Assembly (NCBI GenBank): GCA_002440705.1
Contig: DJVA01000065.1
Coordinates: 14,456 to 78,455, forward strand
Source of the DNA: Flavobacteriaceae bacterium UBA6268
GTDB lineage: Bacteria; Bacteroidota; Bacteroidia; Flavobacteriales; Flavobacteriaceae
DNA length: 64,000 nt
Direction: 5' to 3'
Part shown: positions 43,949 to 53,552 of the stretch, piece after piece
Layout: the number at the start of each line of letters is the position of its first letter
Numbering within the stretch: position 1 is the first letter of the stretch
Program-made: the position numbers and the translations under genes
The notes under the pieces: model-generated
Seen by the model: the letters and a program-made list of their open reading frames with translations, nothing else
What the model was told of the DNA's origin: nothing
Database searches by the model: none

Positions 43949-44818
43949 TTAGGAGGCCAATGCAGCTGCATTCGCTGCCGCCAAACCAGATTGCAACGAG
44001 CTGAGTTTCACTTGGGCCTTGTCCAGTAAGCCATTGGCCTTGTCCAGTTGCTTCTTGGTGCTGTTTGCTGCTTTTTGCGATTTTATGAAATCGGCTTTGG
44101 CGGCATCATAGGCGCTGTCTATTAGGGTTTTCAATGAACTGTTCGGACTCTTACTTTGATCTCCTTCATCTTTCGCTCTCGGGTTTTTGGATTTGCTTGC
44201 GGGTTGGGTAAAATTACCGGTAAGTACCGAGTTTAGTTTCACAGCTTCTATGTATTCCAATGCAAGAGCCGCTTGGGATTCCATGTTGATGGCATGGGAG
44301 GCAAAGGTAGACTTCAAAGCAACCAAAGCCAATGCTACTGCATTATTGGCATCTTTTCCCGCATTGGCCATGATGGACATCAATTCATCCGAAATCAAAG
44401 GATTTAATTCTTTATTTCGGATCAGGATGTTTGAAAGTCTGTTAATCACCTCGGCGCTGTAAATCAATTTATCGACCACCAACTTCATTCTGGAAGAGAC
44501 TTCATTGCTCTTGGACTTTGCATCGTTTATTTCGTTGTTGGTAATGTTTGAATTGTTTTGAAGGTTTGCCACTTCACTCACCAATTCATCCAGCATTTCT
44601 ACGTTAGTCTGCGCTTGATCCCTTTTGGCTTCGGCGCTCGCCATGAAATTTTGGAAATTGGTGTATTTCTCTGTTAGTGAATTTACCATGGCTTGGTATT
44701 GTTCCACTTCGTGTTGGGCGTCCAATACTTGAATGGCCAAATAATCCAGTTCGGCCTTTTTCTGTTCGGTAACATTGTATCGCACTTTATTTGTTGAATG
44801 TTTGACTACAGTTTCCAT
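43949..44818 (-). CDS. Helical coiled-coil protein of the eCIS operon
   Basis: A 289-residue, almost entirely helical protein, rich in Ala, Lys, Asn and Gln. Heptad-like stretches lie at about 20-110 and 235-285. A more hydrophobic bundle (about 110-195) contains IMANAGKDANNAVALALVAL, and a charged Ser/Lys linker follows (about 205-230). No family is recognised. Together with the next upstream gene it occupies a place not filled in the Afp system. It may be a structural rod, a cargo or a chaperone. Confidence 0.65.
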   Translation of the reverse strand: METVVKHSTNKVRYNVTEQKKAELDYLAIQVLDAQHEVEQYQAMVNSLTEKYTNFQNFMASAEAKRDQAQTNVEMLDELVSEVANLQNNSNITNNEINDAKSKSNEVSSRMKLVVDKLIYSAEVINRLSNILIRNKELNPLISDELMSIMANAGKDANNAVALALVALKSTFASHAINMESQAALALEYIEAVKLNSVLTGNFTQPASKSKNPRAKDEGDQSKSPNSSLKTLIDSAYDAAKADFIKSQKAANSTKKQLDKANGLLDKAQVKLSSLQSGLAAANAAALAS

Positions 44819-44854
44819 AATGCTATGTTTTTAAAATGAATAATTTATTTTTCT

Positions 44855-46795
44855 TTAATTGATATTTTTGGGCCCAGCCACTGAAACAGCACTGGTATAT
44901 TGATTTGCCAAGTGCTCTGGTGCGGAAGAAGTTGCCAATACAACAGGCAAGTATTTTTGATCTGTCTGTAATGGATTTCCAAAATTATCGGTCGTTTCAG
45001 GCCCAATAGTGGCCTTATAGGTAATGGTCTGTGGTACATCATCAGCTTTGTCCTTGGCAGATGGCTTTTGCAAGGGTAAAACTGACGTTTGCCAGTCTGA
45101 GCCTGGGATGTAATTCCCAGCAGATACCTGCTCTGCCAGGGTGAGATTGAAGAAGATACCAGGCTGGAACAGTGTTTCTAAGGTCAAAACGTTCAAAGCC
45201 TCTTGCTTTTCAGTTTCAAGCTTTTGCGCAAGGCTCTTCACAATTTCTATTTGCTTCAAAATTCCGTCGCGCGCTTTTCCTTTTGCTTTTTTATCAGCTG
45301 GTTCAGCGGCATCAAAAGCTTCTTGTGCGGAGGCAAGTTTTCCTTGTAATGCATTCATATTTTGATACACATCACTAATTTGTGGATCGTACTTATTGTT
45401 GACGTTTTCCACTTTATTGACTTCAGCTTCAATTGAATTAAGCCCACTTTCGGTAAGGAGTCCTCCCACAATTTTAGGATCGGCTGGAACAAAAATCCCT
45501 CGGTATTCTACTGGCATGCCTTTGTTGTCATTCCCATTCATTGTAAATGAAAATTCTCCCGATTTAATGGCAATGGTATCGGGTTTTGGTGCAATGAGTT
45601 GATTTGTAATGGCAAACCCAGCAGAAGGTGCCGAAAGGTAATCTTCAAAATTGTTGATGTCTTTTTTGTAGTCGCTGTAATAAACTCCCATCAAGAAAAC
45701 CACATAGTTGGTTCCAAACTCGATCTTTTGCCCATCGGTATCTTTGATGGACAAAAGGTTCATATTCACTTTTTGGGAAGGAGAAACAGTCGTTTTTTTT
45801 CCTGGATTTGCACCAGCATTAGGGCCCGACGGCTGGTTCGTTGTTAAGGTTACTGGCGTAAACCTACCATCATTGCTACGCAAGATGCGATCGGCCGAAT
45901 TGATATTAAAAGTAGTTTTCTTTTGCTCCTTTACTACGAAAAGGAAATAATTTTGCACCGGATAGCCAACTTCGGAACTGTTATTCGCAAAAGGCGTTTT
46001 GAGTAAATTAAACGCTACTTGGAACGATTGCGTGCTGATTGCGGTTACCTGCAATCCAAGGTTCAATTGATTGTTGGTCCTGGTATAAGCAGTTTGGCTG
46101 GCCAAATAATCGGTGTACAGATCTACCAAAACCCCTTCTGCTTCTTTTTCCTTGGTATTGGTTTGGGCCAAGGTGGCATTGTCGGTATTGACTGCTGTGG
46201 AATATTTGTCAAATTCTTCGGATGCGACCTTTAGGATATTGTTGACAGCGGTGTTGGTAGCTTTGGCTTTCGCCGCAACCGTTGGTGCCGAAATTTGTGC
46301 AGCAGCCGAAGAGGCTTCCATGGCAAGATTGGACACTTCTTCAATGGCCGCAGCAGTTTGATTGATCAATTGATAGGCCTGCAAGGCCTCTGGATGAAGG
46401 GGATCTCCATGATCGGCCGCACTGATGATGCTGAAGGCACTACCTATGTCCGAAGCCAATTTTAATACGGCATTGGAAGCAATCTGGACGTTTGCTGCCC
46501 CCACGGAGGCATTCGTTACGCTTTGACTCACGTAAGCTTTTCCCTGATTGGCAGCCATCAAAAGGTTTTGGGATATAGTGCTGTTAATTACCGCTTGGTC
46601 TTTCACCGCTCCTTTTGCCTTGAGGTCTGCTTCGGCCGACTCGAGTTTATCCGCAGCGGTAATGCGGGCACCCTGTGCATAATAGAGGCTGAACATGGCC
46701 GCATTCTGTTGGGCATTTTTCTTTTTCTGATCCAGTTCCTGGCTTTGCAATGAAGCCAGTACATCAGCATGTAAATTGTCGTTGTAAGAGTTCAT
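44855..46795 (-). CDS. Large helical protein with central beta domain, eCIS operon
   Basis: A 646-residue protein with an Ala-rich helical N-terminal half (about 1-245), a beta-rich middle (about 245-430; QNYFLFVVKEQKKTTFNIN, then ATNYVVFLMG-like strands), a second coiled coil (about 455-545) and a variable tail. No family is recognised. The alternation of helix bundle and beta domain resembles fibre or pore-forming proteins in general shape only. It could supply the host-binding fibre, since no Afp13-like fibre gene is seen, but that is speculation. Confidence 0.65.
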   Translation of the reverse strand: MNSYNDNLHADVLASLQSQELDQKKKNAQQNAAMFSLYYAQGARITAADKLESAEADLKAKGAVKDQAVINSTISQNLLMAANQGKAYVSQSVTNASVGAANVQIASNAVLKLASDIGSAFSIISAADHGDPLHPEALQAYQLINQTAAAIEEVSNLAMEASSAAAQISAPTVAAKAKATNTAVNNILKVASEEFDKYSTAVNTDNATLAQTNTKEKEAEGVLVDLYTDYLASQTAYTRTNNQLNLGLQVTAISTQSFQVAFNLLKTPFANNSSEVGYPVQNYFLFVVKEQKKTTFNINSADRILRSNDGRFTPVTLTTNQPSGPNAGANPGKKTTVSPSQKVNMNLLSIKDTDGQKIEFGTNYVVFLMGVYYSDYKKDINNFEDYLSAPSAGFAITNQLIAPKPDTIAIKSGEFSFTMNGNDNKGMPVEYRGIFVPADPKIVGGLLTESGLNSIEAEVNKVENVNNKYDPQISDVYQNMNALQGKLASAQEAFDAAEPADKKAKGKARDGILKQIEIVKSLAQKLETEKQEALNVLTLETLFQPGIFFNLTLAEQVSAGNYIPGSDWQTSVLPLQKPSAKDKADDVPQTITYKATIGPETTDNFGNPLQTDQKYLPVVLATSSAPEHLANQYTSAVSVAGPKNIN

Positions 46796-46890
46796 AAGAA
46801 TAGTTTTTTAATTAGTAATACATTTAGCAATCTATGGGCCTCATCACTTACCCACTTTCAAAACACTATGTTGGTCATGGCCTATCATCG

Positions 46891-49800
46891 CTAATAGGGC
46901 CAATCGATGTGCAATGGTTTCTCCATCCAAGGAAATTTAATGATCGAAAACGAAAAAGGCGATTTTTGAATCAATAGGTCGTATGCCTTCTTCTCTACTG
47001 TTAGGGTCCAACGGTTCGCTGTTTCATTCAACAAGCCGTTCCTCATAATCCAGTTTCCCCTAAATCCTTTCCTCGAGCTATTGCCAATGGAAGGCCAATA
47101 CCCCATCGCGGCATCTATCAGCCCATCCATCAGTACTTTTTCATTTTCCGTCATTGAAATATTTGTGGTAACGGGCTCTTGTATTTGCAACCCACAAAGT
47201 ACTTTATTCAATACCAAATAGGCTTCATCCCCAAAAAGATCCAAGCCTGTGGCTAGGTATTGAAGGTAGTGTACTGCCTTGAGCTGATTTTCAACACTAC
47301 TGAAACGAGTTCCTGAAGTTAGCTTCAAACGTTCAAAGAGCATCGGAAAATACGAATTCAACAATACAAGCCCAGCATTTACCACCGGGATTTGATCCTC
47401 GGTTTTGGGTGTTTCCATTTGAATTGGGGCCCTTGAGACCGTCTTATCCCCCTCGGGAAGCACGATGCTGCGTTGTGATAAATCGTTTTCTGCAGTACCC
47501 GCCAAGAGTTTTAATTCTTTGGTTGGCCACCTGATTTCAATCTGTTTAAATAACCTGGAAACGTCCTTTTTGGAATGAAGACTCCCCATTTGAAGCTCCC
47601 AAAAAACTTCCTTAAGGAAACCCTTAGCCGTCCATGATCCCCACCCATCTTCCATCCATCGATCAATCAGTTGAAGTCCTGCGCATTCAGTAATCTTTTT
47701 ATTTAGGTTTTTGTCTTCAGAATCGTTGCAAACTGCCTGCAAGAGTGAAACAAGCCCGTTCAGTTTTTGCTTTTGCTCTGGATGGAGTTGTGAAATTCCA
47801 TCGACAAGCCCATCAAATCCTAGCACCTCAAATGCTTTCTTACGCTGATTTCGGGTAATGAGCCTCCGTTTCAACAACCTATACAAAACCATGGGGTAAA
47901 AATGCGCCAGCGTTCCTAGCTGTTCGTTGCGATTTATAGGTACAGGACGATTAATTGAGCCGGTTAGCCAATCGTATAGCAAGTATTCTGCTTGTCCCTT
48001 AGCGCTAATTTCTTTGAGAAATTCAGAAGGTTCGGCCAACACTATTTTGTCCCTGGATCGCATCTTTGCCTGCAAATTTCTACGATGGGCGTCTTTGGCA
48101 ACGCCTTTTAAAAGTGTGTCGCGATGGTTTTCTAGAAACGCTTGTTCCGGCTTTCCCAATCGAAGCATTTGCAGGAATCCTGTCCAATGAAGGGCTGTTA
48201 GACGTTCTTTTTCGGAATTGTCCTTTATTTTATGGATTTCTTCTGAAATTGCAGAAAACCATAAAAAATAGGATTTTTTTTCAACAGTATAAACGGAAGC
48301 CATTCCCATGCAAAACCAATGAAAGCTGTGCCTCTTCTGAAAATCATCAACCAAACCCTCAAGTTCTCCTGCGTTTTGGAGGTATTCCAAAACCAAAGCC
48401 GGATTGAAAGTCACATCTTCGTAAATTGTTTTAAATGGAACTTTAACGCCCATAGAATCGCCTTTCGGTTCTGGGATTTCAAAACGTAACTGTAACGCCT
48501 TTTCCAGAGCTGCCCATAAAAAGGAGGAAGAACGATTTTCGTCCATTACCGTTTCAAGGGTATTCCAAAACATCAAAAGCAGCCATCGTTTTAAATGAAT
48601 CAGCTCTTGAAGATTGTAATTTTTCAATGCACCCCTAGCCTTTTCCATAAATTTTTTGTAGCGCATACTGGCTTGTGGAAACAAAACATCAATCAGCCGG
48701 TTTTGGGCATCGCCTTCCAAGGAATCAAAAACTTCCAAAAACGCATTCCGATCCCATTCCTTCAAATTCAAGGAAAAAGTATCACGGAATGATTCCGGAT
48801 GCTTCAATCGGTCCATGAGATCCTTTTTAGAAAGTATCCATGTGCTGGATTGTGGATTTACGCGAGGGACATCCACATACAAGGAGAGGTCTTCCTTGAG
48901 GTATAAAGTGAGGGCGTCTACTATTCTTTTTGATGTGATTCCCTTCTTGAATTCATGCCACCAATCACGGATAAGGAACAAAACCAAGGCATCCGGAGCA
49001 TGAAGCAATTGCAACAATCCTGTTCTGTAGATTTGCTTCATTGCTTTTTTTAAAGTATCGTCGGTACCCAAAATTCCCGCCTCATCTTTTAAAATCTTTT
49101 CCAGAGAGCGAAGCTGGTCATAAAATGCTCCCATCATTTGCTTCAAAACTATGGCAGCACTTTCCTCGTCCATTACTAAGGAAACAAGTTGTTGGACAAA
49201 AGCACGATTGGGGTGTTGCCTCAATGCGCTGAAAATGGCATTGGGATACCATTGGGATACCATCAGGAATTGAAATTCCAGAGCCTTGAAAGCAGCAACA
49301 TCCCCATTGAAGGAACGCACAGCAGCCAAAGCGTCCAAAAGTTTTTTAAGTCTTTTTTGCAATTCGTTGGAATTGGTATTTTTTAATCGATTCCCCGCCT
49401 GATGGACCAGTCCAGGCATGGCATTAAGGACAAACCTATTTTTGGGACGCACCTCCGTAACTTTAAAAATTAAGTTTGAAAGTACTGTCTCTGGGGATTG
49501 TGAAGTGACTTGTGCAAGTTTTTTCAAGGAGAACCCTATAAAAGACCCATAATTTTTTTGAGGTTGCTGCGGGCTTATTAAAAATTCCAGAAAAAGTCCC
49601 CAAAGTACTTTTCTTGCAACTCTTTTTTCGCCCTGGGCTTGGTTGATCCAATGCATCGCTTGCAAAAAAATGGCAGTTTGTTCTTTAGCAATAATTTTAA
49701 CGACGGATGTAAGGGCACTCAAATGGAGTTTATATACAAATGATTGCCATTGCTTTGCATTCCAGTGATGATTGATTAAAAATTGTCGGAGCGCTGCCGG

Positions 49801-50829
49801 GGACTTTTGGGAGAGCGACTTAAGTAAGGTGTTCAATTTTGCAGCAGCAACATCTTGGAAATTGTCCGAAAGCCAATGTTCCAATAATTGCAACTGCGAT
49901 TCCAAAGTAGTCATTTTTGGTTTTGATGGCATCCCAGCGCGATGGCTTTCAAGAATGGTATTCAGTACTGCCAAAATGGGATCGCGGTTGGACAGGTCCT
50001 TGGATACCTTTCTAAGGCTTTCATCCACCCAATTGAGAATGAGCTCGTATTTCAGGTTGAAATGCTGCGAAACCTTTGCTAAATTATGCTTCACAAAATC
50101 AACTTTATTGAAAAAGGTCCCTCGATCTACAAAGAGGTAATCAAAAACCCACAACCAAACCGATTTTCGGAACGGCACGTATGGTACTACCATTTCGTTA
50201 CTTCTTTTAGGCGCTTCGGACATTGCTTCAACGAAACTGGCAATGAATCCATGATCCTCTGGTTCAAGGCTCTTGATGGCCAACTTAATGGTGTGGTCTT
50301 CCAATTGCCAGGATAAACGCTTTCTAACACGGGGCAATTTCCCTAACCTTTTAAGCAGTACCACCGTCCTTTTTTCGTGGTGCTGCAACGCGCTTTCCAT
50401 AAGTTTACTGAACGTTTTTTGGTGTTGAATGGAGGCGTTCCAAGGATAATGCCCTTGCAACAAAAACACTTCAAGAACCCGTAATGTTTTATCTTCCTCT
50501 GAAAGGATTTGGAGGGATGTTGATTGGTTTTGGTTGGTTTTGAACAGCAGAATGGCCAGGGCTTCTTTTAAGGCATTGGGAACCTTTTTGTTTAGATCGC
50601 TTCCGAGGGTATTGTACTGAATTGGACCAATATCCAAAACTAATTGATCGATTTGCCATGTTTCGTCATCGGGACAAATTGCCTGAAAGGTATCCGCCAA
50701 GTGTTTGGAGAGCTTGAAATGGGACCAGTTACTTAGAGACCCCAATAATTCGGGCGCCTTGGCTTTATCGTAAAAAACCGTTTCCCATGCAATCTTAGAC
50801 GCTATGTGGTATTGGAGTTTTTCCATCAT
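46891..50829 (-). CDS. Contractile injection system tape-measure protein (CIS_TMP family)
   Basis: A 1312-residue protein that matches the CIS tape-measure family at both ends. Near the N terminus is WQIDQLVLDIGPIQYNTL, then NKKVPNALKEALAILL. Near the C terminus are VNAGLVLLNSYFPMLF, AVHYLQYLATG, LVLNKVLCGLQIQ and a final WTLTVEKKAYDLLIQKSP with FPWMEKPLHIDWPY. In eCIS this gene sits in the place of Afp14 and is thought to set tube length. The start overlaps the upstream baseplate gene by four bases. Confidence 0.88.
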   Translation of the reverse strand: MMEKLQYHIASKIAWETVFYDKAKAPELLGSLSNWSHFKLSKHLADTFQAICPDDETWQIDQLVLDIGPIQYNTLGSDLNKKVPNALKEALAILLFKTNQNQSTSLQILSEEDKTLRVLEVFLLQGHYPWNASIQHQKTFSKLMESALQHHEKRTVVLLKRLGKLPRVRKRLSWQLEDHTIKLAIKSLEPEDHGFIASFVEAMSEAPKRSNEMVVPYVPFRKSVWLWVFDYLFVDRGTFFNKVDFVKHNLAKVSQHFNLKYELILNWVDESLRKVSKDLSNRDPILAVLNTILESHRAGMPSKPKMTTLESQLQLLEHWLSDNFQDVAAAKLNTLLKSLSQKSPAALRQFLINHHWNAKQWQSFVYKLHLSALTSVVKIIAKEQTAIFLQAMHWINQAQGEKRVARKVLWGLFLEFLISPQQPQKNYGSFIGFSLKKLAQVTSQSPETVLSNLIFKVTEVRPKNRFVLNAMPGLVHQAGNRLKNTNSNELQKRLKKLLDALAAVRSFNGDVAAFKALEFQFLMVSQWYPNAIFSALRQHPNRAFVQQLVSLVMDEESAAIVLKQMMGAFYDQLRSLEKILKDEAGILGTDDTLKKAMKQIYRTGLLQLLHAPDALVLFLIRDWWHEFKKGITSKRIVDALTLYLKEDLSLYVDVPRVNPQSSTWILSKKDLMDRLKHPESFRDTFSLNLKEWDRNAFLEVFDSLEGDAQNRLIDVLFPQASMRYKKFMEKARGALKNYNLQELIHLKRWLLLMFWNTLETVMDENRSSSFLWAALEKALQLRFEIPEPKGDSMGVKVPFKTIYEDVTFNPALVLEYLQNAGELEGLVDDFQKRHSFHWFCMGMASVYTVEKKSYFLWFSAISEEIHKIKDNSEKERLTALHWTGFLQMLRLGKPEQAFLENHRDTLLKGVAKDAHRRNLQAKMRSRDKIVLAEPSEFLKEISAKGQAEYLLYDWLTGSINRPVPINRNEQLGTLAHFYPMVLYRLLKRRLITRNQRKKAFEVLGFDGLVDGISQLHPEQKQKLNGLVSLLQAVCNDSEDKNLNKKITECAGLQLIDRWMEDGWGSWTAKGFLKEVFWELQMGSLHSKKDVSRLFKQIEIRWPTKELKLLAGTAENDLSQRSIVLPEGDKTVSRAPIQMETPKTEDQIPVVNAGLVLLNSYFPMLFERLKLTSGTRFSSVENQLKAVHYLQYLATGLDLFGDEAYLVLNKVLCGLQIQEPVTTNISMTENEKVLMDGLIDAAMGYWPSIGNSSRKGFRGNWIMRNGLLNETANRWTLTVEKKAYDLLIQKSPFSFSIIKFPWMEKPLHIDWPY

Positions 50830-53552
50830 GAAGCCTTTCTATTTTTTAATAAAAGCTGTACCAGCTTGGCGGTATTTTCATTTCCTCCATTCCATTTTTT
50901 TGAAGGTTCCAGCTTAGAGGGAACCTCAGGTTCCTGGATTCCTTGAAACCTTTTCGCATTGTGCCAATTGGCAAAAAGGGGAATGATGTTTTTCATATCG
51001 GCTATACTTGGGGTAATGGCTATAGATTGCATCCTAACAGGCGTTAAATTTTCAAAAAACAGCTGCATCTTACTCCTAAAGGAAGCTTGGGAAACCAAGG
51101 GAAGGAACCCTGGAAAAACTAACCAAAGATCCGTTTCCAAAAAATCGACAGGCAATAGCAAGGATTGATCGCTCCCCCATTGTGCCTCAAGCGACAATGC
51201 GCCATGATAACCCAAATCCAAATAGGTATCCTCGCTGGAAAAATGTTCTTGGATCCGCTCGAAAACAAACGTTTGTCGATTGACGGTGATGGAAGCCTCA
51301 TTTTGCCCTTTTGAATTTAAAAAGGGACAGAGTTTTTGCGACCGGAACCATGCCTCCAACTCCGCTAGATTGCTTAAGGTTAAATTGGTCGCCCTCCAGC
51401 CCGTATTTACGTCGGGTTTACTGGCAAAGGTTAACTGAAAAACCGCATCCGATAATAGCAACTTGGTCTCGACTAAAATAACCCCTTTTCGATTTTTCCG
51501 CATCCACTGTGCTACACCAATTTCATCCTGATATGCCGGATCGCCGTAATGAGCTACAATGAATTTTTGATATTGAAAATCTAACGCCCACAGTAGGTTG
51601 AGTTGCAATTCCAAACCTGAATAATTGGTAAAGTCCTTTTGTTTTAATTTGTATTTCTTGTTTATTTTTTTGGAAGCCATCAAAAAATCCCGCTGCAACT
51701 GCTTGGCCATTTTGCTGTAAGCTTGGATGGTTACCGTTTGAATCTCAGTTTGAATTTGGGAAGCTTGCAAATAATTGTATCCCTTAAATCGATGGTACGA
51801 AAGCTGCCCCAAGTTTTGAAGCAATAAACTTTTGATGAGGATACGATCCTTTTGCTTTTCACCTGTAAAAGTATTTTCACCCATCAAACCGTCAATCAAT
51901 GAAGGGGACTCACCGTGCCGGGCCAGTAAGTGATTCAAGAAAGTATTACGTCTTTTAAGGCTTATGCTCTCATCATCTGTAAAATGCATCAAGCCCAAGG
52001 CATACCTATTGTATGGATCCTCCTTGTATTGTTCCCAACTTTGCACCTCCATGGTCTTCTTTGGAAGCAACGAAGTACTAAAGTTAAATATCCCGTGATC
52101 TTTCAAGATGGCCTCTATATCGGGGACATCGTACAAAAATTGATAAAAATAGGTAGCAACAAATGTTTTGTAGGGAACCGGAAAGCTTTTCAAGGGCTTT
52201 TCAAATTTTTTAATGAAAAAATTCTTTGATTTTACCTCTTTTGAAAGCCCTTTGGTCGCATTCTTGAATGAGAATAGTGTCCCTAAATTGGCTATTTGTG
52301 AAAATTGATTGGCCAACACTTGGTCATAGAGTGATAAATACCCTTTTAATTGCCGGGTCTGTGCAATTCTGATGGGATTGGTATTAGGGCCTATGGCATC
52401 CGCACCAACTCCAAATATTTCTGGAAACGTTTGTTGTATGGAAAAATAGGTTTCAATATCCCTGAAATTTCCCTTGGGTTTTTTGGGAACCATTTCCACG
52501 GTGCTTACCGATTTCCCCTTACTTTTCCTTAGCAAAGGTCCCGTACCAAAAATGCCCTTTTGTTGGGTCACTGAGGATGGGGTTGGCTCCAGTACCAAGC
52601 TTAGGTGATCTTCTGAGAATGCAACCTGTAGGATTTGGTGTGCATCCACCTTAATTATTTGTGTATTGTAGGGAGGTGCAAAAGACAACGATTCAACATA
52701 GGAAACCTCTTTTATTTCCGATAGCACTGCAATAAGTTCCCCAATGGTTAGTTGATTCCGCTTAACTGGTAAGCTTTTATCCACAATCCAGCCATGCTGA
52801 AGTTTGGGTCCGTTGAATATTTCATTGGTCGGATAGCCCATTTGCTGCAATTCTTGGTACCCCTTCCCTTGAATTTTGGGAAATAGGTAGTTTTTGATTG
52901 CTTGTTCTATGATTCCTAGGGCTTTTTGAAGATTGGTCCCTTCTTTAAAAACGATGCTTCCATTCAGTTGTACCATAACAGGTTGCAGGAATTGCGGCAT
53001 CGCGAATAATTGTCCCACATTACGAACCCGATTCAAAAGAAAGAAAACTTCATCTAAAATGGGATCCTGAACCTCGGGCTCCACTTTTTTAGCTGCTTTT
53101 TTTCCAGCCTTTTTTTGCTTCAAATCTTTTTCTTCCGAATCTACATCGAGGTAAGCCTCAATAACTTCCAGGACCGGCTTGCTGGCCTTGGGCACCACAA
53201 ATTGGGCATTGACATGGCCCTGTGTTCGATCGAGCAGGAATTTTATGTAATCTTGCGCTTGTACGGGCGAAGAGGTGAGAATTTCCTGTGCTTGGTAAAA
53301 TTGATTTTTGAATTTTATCTTCCCGTTCCGCTGTGTTAAGAGGTCCTTAACTGGGAAATCGGTACAATAACCCAATTCCGTTAAGGCAAAAACAATCTGG
53401 TCTAAAACCGTTACCCCTGGATCACTTGGGTTGAGGTTGGTCCAATGCACACCGTCAAACTCATTGATGAAAGACAAGCCCTCTTTCTTCAACTTTTTAA
53501 AGTCGAGCATCGTAGGGAGCTTTTCGTCCATTATGTGGAAGACCTCATTCAT
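50826..53552 (-). CDS. Baseplate J-like protein (Afp12 position)
   Basis: A 908-residue baseplate wedge component. The N terminus carries the J-family signature LNPSDPGVTVLDQIVFALTE, corresponding to the D-P-G-x-x-L-L-E segment of Afp11/12. The rest is large and poorly conserved, with a Lys-rich insertion near residues 145-165 (KQKKAGKKAAKKVE) that looks like a flexible linker. It probably forms the outer baseplate with the larger upstream J-like protein, whose gene it overlaps by eight bases. Confidence 0.78.
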   Translation of the reverse strand: MNEVFHIMDEKLPTMLDFKKLKKEGLSFINEFDGVHWTNLNPSDPGVTVLDQIVFALTELGYCTDFPVKDLLTQRNGKIKFKNQFYQAQEILTSSPVQAQDYIKFLLDRTQGHVNAQFVVPKASKPVLEVIEAYLDVDSEEKDLKQKKAGKKAAKKVEPEVQDPILDEVFFLLNRVRNVGQLFAMPQFLQPVMVQLNGSIVFKEGTNLQKALGIIEQAIKNYLFPKIQGKGYQELQQMGYPTNEIFNGPKLQHGWIVDKSLPVKRNQLTIGELIAVLSEIKEVSYVESLSFAPPYNTQIIKVDAHQILQVAFSEDHLSLVLEPTPSSVTQQKGIFGTGPLLRKSKGKSVSTVEMVPKKPKGNFRDIETYFSIQQTFPEIFGVGADAIGPNTNPIRIAQTRQLKGYLSLYDQVLANQFSQIANLGTLFSFKNATKGLSKEVKSKNFFIKKFEKPLKSFPVPYKTFVATYFYQFLYDVPDIEAILKDHGIFNFSTSLLPKKTMEVQSWEQYKEDPYNRYALGLMHFTDDESISLKRRNTFLNHLLARHGESPSLIDGLMGENTFTGEKQKDRILIKSLLLQNLGQLSYHRFKGYNYLQASQIQTEIQTVTIQAYSKMAKQLQRDFLMASKKINKKYKLKQKDFTNYSGLELQLNLLWALDFQYQKFIVAHYGDPAYQDEIGVAQWMRKNRKGVILVETKLLLSDAVFQLTFASKPDVNTGWRATNLTLSNLAELEAWFRSQKLCPFLNSKGQNEASITVNRQTFVFERIQEHFSSEDTYLDLGYHGALSLEAQWGSDQSLLLPVDFLETDLWLVFPGFLPLVSQASFRSKMQLFFENLTPVRMQSIAITPSIADMKNIIPLFANWHNAKRFQGIQEPEVPSKLEPSKKWNGGNENTAKLVQLLLKNRKAS

